The translations under genes and the position numbers were made by a program. A stretch of 64,000 bases of DNA from Sweltsa coloradensis (lineage: Eukaryota > Arthropoda > Insecta > Plecoptera > Chloroperlidae). Below the pieces are notes generated by a model. The model had not been told where the DNA came from. It worked only from the letters and a program-made list of their open reading frames with translations, and did no database searches. Where the stretch lies: the NCBI GenBank assembly GCA_024449915.1, contig JAMZAV010000100.1, forward strand, positions 186,001-250,000, given 5' to 3'. Below are positions 58,373 to 64,000 of this stretch, one piece after another (the first letter of the stretch is position 1; every line of letters begins with the position of its first letter).

Positions 58373-61300
58373 ATATTGACTTTTTTAGGTTAAGTTCAGG
58401 TTTTGACCGTTTTTAATCTATTCTCAACGATAATTACTCAAATTGTTATTTATAAATATGTCTTAGGCCCAACCACGACGTGAGAAGGGTCATCCTCGTG
58501 TCAACCGTGATTGGCAAGCCGCTTCCTCGGTGAGAGGTGGCACCTCGTTCTGTCGGCCACAGCTGCGCCAGCTGGCCGATGTAAACATGCCCCTTGTTAC
58601 AATAGGTGGGTGGGGGGAGGGGGCGACCCTGAGCCGGGCACGCTACTAATTATTCGAGTTGGTCTCAGCACTGATTTAATGTTATGCTACGCTAATGAAC
58701 GTGGAGGCCTATTGTGGTCGGCGGTTTTGTGGGTCCAAAAAGGTCGTGGCTGTTTTTCCGCCAACACAGTTGTCGAGCTGCTTTTCCTGAATGGGTTTTG
58801 TTTAAAAGCCCTTCTCACACAAGTAATTTTTACCATTGTTTCATGGGTCGCGGTCATGAATATTTGCCCCTTTGTTTGTAGATTATTACTGTCTAAAATT
58901 AGTAAATTAATCTAAAAAAGTCACATTTTTCGGTTGTAGAATACATATCTGTTTCTACCTACTGATGACTTACTGTCCGGCTCTTCGTATGTTTTCACTA
59001 ACCAAGCAAAGTGAGACGATTAAAAGATAAGATGTACAAATAAACTATTTACAAAATTATTCATATGGGAGCAAAAGTCAACTTTGTGCATCAGTTTTAT
59101 GTCCGGCCGTCTGTGGGTGTGTCATCTCTAACGATAGAAACTCGTATTGACATGCGTTTTATGTTGGCATTTCTCTTATTATCGTAGACGACAGAGGAAG
59201 GATTGAGAAAGGAGAAAGAATATTAGAACATGTTGAAATGAGAACTATGAGAGAGTATAAAAGAAAAGCAGACAAGTCAGGGGATGAGCATCTAGCAGTG
59301 AAATAAAATGAATGCTTGTTACACAAAACGCAAGGAGACACTCTTAGACTAAGCGCTGATGTCAAAGCTTGAGCATGATAGAAGACAAAGAGACATGCTG
59401 CCGAGACTGACTTGACGATCTGGAAGGTTCGCGTAATGAGCGCTCATGCACAGCCAACTTGGAAAAATCCCATGTTTTAAATCAGTTTCATTACTTGAAG
59501 TAGAATTATAATAATATACTTTTGGAATGTATTTTATAACATCACACGCCATCATTATATTTATCAAATGATCACATGCAGAGATTATTTCAAAACTTTT
59601 GTAACATTTCTTACATCTTGAACGGTTATAAGATTTATTCGTCTGAAACATTTTAATTTTACCCATCCTAGATGCATAAATATAAAGATTTTGAACAACA
59701 TTTATTTTGTTATTTTTGTGAAAGATCCGCATTCACTTTTTCATTTTAATTAAATATCTTTTAAAAGTACTAATTAACTCAATTTTAGCTCGCTTTTTAA
59801 CGGTGATTTACCCTAGGCACTAGCAAAATGGCAAAATCATGTAAACCTTGTCTGAATATAATTAATAAGATCGTGTTATCGGTACTTGTATATGCAGTGT
59901 TAGTTGGAGCCACTCTCTTTTCTACAAATAAGTTTCTTGAGACGCATTATTATAGTCTCTTCATGAACATTGCTTCGAATCTTTCACTAGCAACGAGTGA
60001 AGAATATAACGTTTTGAAAAGTGTTCACCTAACAGCTATATCTCATGTGAGGTTATAAACTTGTAGTAGGTGCATCTCAGCTAAATGATGATAGTAGCTT
60101 CATGTGTTTTAGGTCATGAGATATTACTTGCCGCATATCCGTAAAGTGATACTCAGTTTAGTCGGGACTCTTCATCTAGGTCTTCTTGAGATTCAAGTAC
60201 CGCACACGTTCGGTTATGTGGACTAAGCTGTGCCACTATTTTTAAATAGAAAACCTATCTAGGGACACTTGACACATCTTTAGTGACTTACTGGATAAAT
60301 TGTGTTCATAAATACCTAGCATTTGTCTGATTGGCTGAAGAAAACCATGCCAGAAATTTTTGTCATAATTGTCATTGGCGTGTGTGGAATGAACTTCTTT
60401 CCGCATCACATTCTCATGCATTACGCATGTATGTTTATCTGTCGGTAAAGATAATAATAAAAGTAATAAATAAATAAACAAGATCATAAAGGTAATATTT
60501 AGTCAAAGAGTTATGAGTTTAAATTGACAATAAAAAATTCACTGATATACTAAATAAGTTGAAAGAGAGGAAAATAATAACGCCAGTTGAACTTAATATG
60601 ATGTAGAACAACCATTACAGATGCTCATAAACCTAAAAAGCATCACTTTGAAGACAAATCCTATCCACGCGAATAGGGTTTGCACTTTTTACACCAGGTA
60701 GCACGGATACTGACGAATACGATATCTTACTAACACCTCGCTTCTTTGTAAAAATGTTAATAAAAATCTTCAAAGGGGATTTAATTAAAAGATAATCAAG
60801 ACATAATTTTGACCTGCAGCTAGATGAAAAGTAAAGGGGGGCGACAGAATGGAAAGATAACCAGCAGATCTCAATCTATACGAAAGTAAATGAAATGTGA
60901 CATGACCAAGGCAGAGTTTAAAAAATCATCGTTTATAACATGTATTCTCTTTAAACAACATTATTATTGTTTTGTAATTATGATCAAATTCGTATTAAAC
61001 GTTTACAATGCGAAACACATTATAAGCTGGGACTCTAACCAAGAAACTCGAGGATTGAAAATCACACATGTATTTTATCAACGTAAACATTGATTCAGCT
61101 GTTATTTATCTCGTATATAGAAGATTATTACTTTAGTCCGATGTTCGTTTATTTATTGTTGCTGTTTTTGTTTATAGGAATAATTATTGTCTTAGACACA
61201 AATTCATTTAAAATTTGTAGCAATGTTTGTTAATTTTGCAAAATCTTTACATGGTGGGTTTCCCGTAGTAAAGTAGTTGGAAAAAATAGATTTCTATATA

Positions 61301-62129
61301 CGCTTATCAAAGGATGAACCTCATCCCATTTCCTCGAAAGCCTCATCAATGGCAGGATGCATATCTACCAACACTCTCGGTTTGAATTGCCAATAGCTGG
61401 TACGAGTCGCAAACTCCTGAGTTAAAATCTCGTGATACATAACTGAACAAGATATTTCAGGCCAGTGTAAGTGTGTTTGATCGTTATCCTAATATCAATG
61501 CACCCCCTTGCTTTCATGTAGGGCCTACTACTTGGCTATGTTTAATAATTTTGCTCAAGGCTTAACTTTGTATGGCCACGTTCCGATGATCACCAGCACT
61601 TTGCCAGGAGGTTCATGAATTGTTTATGATAAGAAAGTAGAAGCGAACATGGTAGACTGGATGGTAAACGTGATCTCAAGTAATGTGCAGCTCTTGAGAA
61701 TTAGCTGGTGAAAGGTAAAATGTGTTCCGCAATCATCATAATTCTGCTCTATCCCCCTAGCGTTCAGCTAGTAGAGACAGTTCTTTCTAAGTGATATTAT
61801 ATTCACCAACAATAAGTTAGCGGCTCGGTGGACTGGGTTCAGTCTAGGGTGGAGTTGGACTAAATAGTATCGAATCATTGCACCAACCTTATTTGTATTT
61901 CCCGACAGACTGAGAAATAAATCTCATGACGCCTTGATATTTTGTTGAAGTAAATTAAGAAATACCATTTTGCTGAATTAAGACGCTTGTATTCCGATCA
62001 TTAAGAACGTGTTAATTTGTATTCGATGTGTTTCACTTTAATTTCTTTAAGTGTTTCATGGGATTTTGTTTTGTCATAATTAATGTCGTTCAATTCTTTT
62101 TTGTTTTCATCTACCGTGCTTAGCAAAGC
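58373..62129. other. No supported gene; G tract and repeat M copy
   Basis: 58605-58623 is a G-rich tract inside the 134-codon frame 58511-58915, which shows no domain and is not called. A repeat M copy lies at 59064-59172 (GGGAGCAAAAGT, then TGACATGCGTTTTATGTTGG). The frame 59828-60058 could encode one hydrophobic segment but has no supporting context. Confidence 0.4.
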
Positions 62130-62133
62130 TTAA

Positions 62134-62753
62134 GGCTGTGTGTTCACCAAAAACCAAAATTCAAAATATGCATAAAACAGTACATATAGAGTATGATCAT
62201 TAATCACAGGCTTTTGTAAAGATCAAAATATATTTTTTGATTTTTTTGGTCGGTGTATTTTTCCTCTATTGCTACTTTTTTGAACGATTTTTGATGCTAA
62301 GTTTTTCCAAAAGTATACCATTTGGATGGCTGAAATTTTTGTCGTAGCTTACACTCATCTTTGATTATGGAATGTGTTATTTTGAAATGTGTATCTTCAA
62401 TATCTTACATTTTACAGTGAATTATATTTTCCGGTACTTTTGTGGTATTTGTACCGTCAAAAGAAAAAAAGGAAGATCTTAAGATACGAAAGCTATTCAT
62501 TTCAAAAATACCACATTCTATAGTCAAAGATGAGTGTAAGCTACAATAAAAATATCAGCCATCCAAATGGTATACTTTTGGAAAAACTTAGCACATAAAA
62601 TCGTTCAAAAAAGTAGCAATAGAGGATAAATGCATCGACCAAAAAATTCAAAAAATTTTTTTGATCATTTCAAAAGGCTGTGATTAATGATCATACTCTA
62701 CAACTACGGTTTTATGTATAATTTGGATTTTGGTTTTTGGTGAACACACAGCC
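62134..62753. mobile_element. Long-inverted-repeat MITE flanked by TTAA (E1)
   Basis: The two arms are about 280 nt each (62134 to about 62415, and about 62475 to 62753), close to 90 percent identical by eye, starting GGCTGTGTGTTCACCAAAAA and ending with its complement. The spacer is only about 60 nt. TTAA stands directly outside both ends (62130-62133 and 62754-62757). TTAA duplications are known for piggyBac and Kolobok transposons; the terminal bases do not settle which. No coding capacity. A transcript through it would fold into a long near-perfect duplex. Confidence 0.88.
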
Positions 62754-62757
62754 TTAA

Positions 62758-63116
62758 GAGAGAATAGGACATGCGTTTTACGCAAATTGCTGTTCGCTCG
62801 GCCAACTGACACCACAGGTGTCTGAAATTTTAAACATGTGTCACAAATGTGGAATTATAGGGCCTTACAGTAACACATTTTTAAATTTTTATAAAAATTA
62901 AATTAGTTTTCACGAATTTTGATTTTGTTAAAAACTCCAAAATTGACCATATTCGCGATTTTTTTCTGGCTGATTAAGTCAAAATTTGGAAAATCTATGA
63001 CCACAGGGCTGTCTATGTATGCTTTATTGACAACTTCGCAAATTTTAATATACGTCGGATGCATCTTGGCCGAGCGAATAGCTATTTGCTAACAGCCAAA
63101 TGTGTCCCATTCCCTC
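62758..63116. mobile_element. Second TTAA-flanked inverted-repeat element (E2)
   Basis: The ends are inverted: GAGAGAATAGGACA on the left and TGTCCCATTCCCTC on the right. A further inner match, GCAAATTGCTGTTCGCTCGG against the right-hand CCGAGCGAATAGCTATTTGC, gives arms of about 48 nt. TTAA lies on both sides (62754-62757 and 63117-63120), and the left TTAA is shared with E1. It is 359 bp, no coding frame. Confidence 0.75.
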
Positions 63117-63381
63117 TTAAGTTGAGGCCTATAGCTTTATTCTGAGATTAAAATTAAACATTTTGATTGACATTTGCACTCAAAGAACAAAGGTAGTAAA
63201 ATGTGTGAAGAAAAATATGATCTCTATTTGTATTTCTTCTTGATAAAAATTAAAAATACAAAAACATTTATACGATAAAAATTTGTGATTCGGTCATGCT
63301 GCTGTTGTTTAGTTGTGCGTTATAAATAAAATAAATAAATAAATTCGTATTTAGAGTCTACCCACTCAGTCACGCAACTGA

Positions 63382-63678
63382 TTTTCAGTGGGAGACAGTA
63401 AACCAAAGCGACCAAGCCAAACGTGTAGGCCCCGACGCAATCGACGAGTGAACGATAACCAACCAAAGATCGATATTTTTAATAGGAAATATAGCAATCA
63501 GTGGTATGGACAATGTGAACACCCGCGAATCAACGCCAGAATCAACAAGGCCGATGCAGAACAACTTTTAATTTATTATGTGCCTCGTTGCAAGGACGAC
63601 TCCAAAGTCACCGTTTACAAATTTCTAAGACAAGAACTGATGGACTTAATTCCAAATCAGACTGTAAAAAACTTCTGA
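63382..63678 (+). CDS. Possible terminal exon or repeat-borne ORF, unrecognised
   Basis: The frame opens after a stop at 63379-63381 and runs to TGA at 63676-63678, about 98 codons. It has no ATG near its start (63388 is GTG). Just upstream is CTGATTTTCAG, a good 3' splice acceptor, so a last exon beginning at 63389 is plausible. The product would be basic at its start (KPKRPSQTCRPRRNRR), then hydrophilic with EHPRINARINKADAEQLLIY near the middle. I recognise no family. Part of the region, including the acceptor, is duplicated at 26474-26575, so a repeat-encoded frame is equally possible. Confidence 0.3.
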   Translation, partial: FSVGDSKPKRPSQTCRPRRNRRVNDNQPKIDIFNRKYSNQWYGQCEHPRINARINKADAEQLLIYYVPRCKDDSKVTVYKFLRQELMDLIPNQTVKNF

Positions 63679-63683
63679 CTTTA

Positions 63684-63754
63684 GCGGGAATCGAACCCTG
63701 GACCTTCTGCATTGGAAGCAGGTAGGCTAATCACAAAACCAACGAGCCACACTT
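63684..63754 (-). repeat. tRNA-like sequence next to the ORF end
   Basis: On the minus strand TGGCTCGTTGGT precedes CTGC-TTCCAAT-GCAG (anticodon-like stem, loop would present CCA) and the B box GGGTTCGATTCCC. The acceptor strands do not pair. Probably a tRNA-derived SINE head or tRNA relic. Confidence 0.5.
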
Positions 63755-64000
63755 TGTTTTTCCATCTATTTTTAAGGGGAAGGGGAGGAGGAAGGGTAAA
63801 TTTGGACATCTTCATGGCACATGTATGGTACGAACATACGTGTACTGGCTCGTTTTCCTAACAATTCATTAATTTTAGTTTTACTTTGTGTCTAAAACAA
63901 ATCGAGTGTACCGCAAGCTCCGGGAGTTATACTGACAATATTTTCAATGAATTTTCATTAGATGCATTAATAATTCAAAGGTTAACATTTCCAGTACTTA
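63755..64000. other. No gene seen
   Basis: A short G/A-rich patch at 63777-63797, otherwise AT-rich. Confidence 0.4.

Noticed and set aside
58511..58915. 134-codon plus-strand frame
   Set aside because: It includes a G-rich low-complexity tract and no domain; hydrophobic and glycine stretches follow base composition.

Overview
This window looks like nuclear DNA from an invertebrate animal, probably marine. It is AT-rich. It has many microsatellites (ATT, AT, GAA), tRNA-derived SINEs, a non-LTR retrotransposon, Helitron-like non-autonomous elements, and hAT-like and TTAA-flanked MITEs. No single-copy host gene could be supported. The species is not identifiable by eye. The only convincing protein-coding sequence is a LINE reverse transcriptase. 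One further ORF (63382-63678) could be a terminal exon.

Layout. 0-14 kb: mostly unique AT-rich DNA with tRNA-like fragments (361-632), a strong 65-nt hairpin (1198-1262), a hAT-like remnant (6772-7320) and a minus-strand SINE (12012-12240). 14-27 kb: two copies of a Helitron-like element (14147-14743, 26835-27408), a 50-bp minisatellite (15824-16077), a GC-rich minisatellite (18225-18615) and a second hAT-like remnant (22003-22560). 28-35 kb: the densest repeat cluster. Five Helitron-like copies plus one nested inside another lie here with a TIR element, a SINE and a GC-rich palindromic element carrying promoter-like motifs. 39-43.3 kb: a LINE 3' fragment, then a second 5'-truncated LINE whose RT frame is split by an 885-bp hAT-type element with perfect 15-bp TIRs and an exact 8-bp target duplication. 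43-64 kb: a long GAA tract (46686-46850), a 62-bp minisatellite, a SINE, and two TTAA-flanked inverted-repeat elements placed end to end (62134-63116).

Main discovery. A Helitron-like family starts TTGGATGAG, ends CTAG before a T, and has an inverted copy of its 5' end just upstream of a 3' hairpin. Its boundaries can be proved inside this window. A 540-bp repeat is intact at 53201-53740 (minus) and is present again at 28169-30820, split by three family members with no target duplication. The 53-kb copy is therefore a natural empty site for all three insertions. One of those members is itself interrupted by another subfamily. Secondary results are a covarying 3' hairpin shared by two LINE families, a module TTGGTGGAGGTGCCGGGT recurring in several repeat families, and the chained TTAA elements. 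Boundaries of diverged repeats were judged by eye and are approximate.
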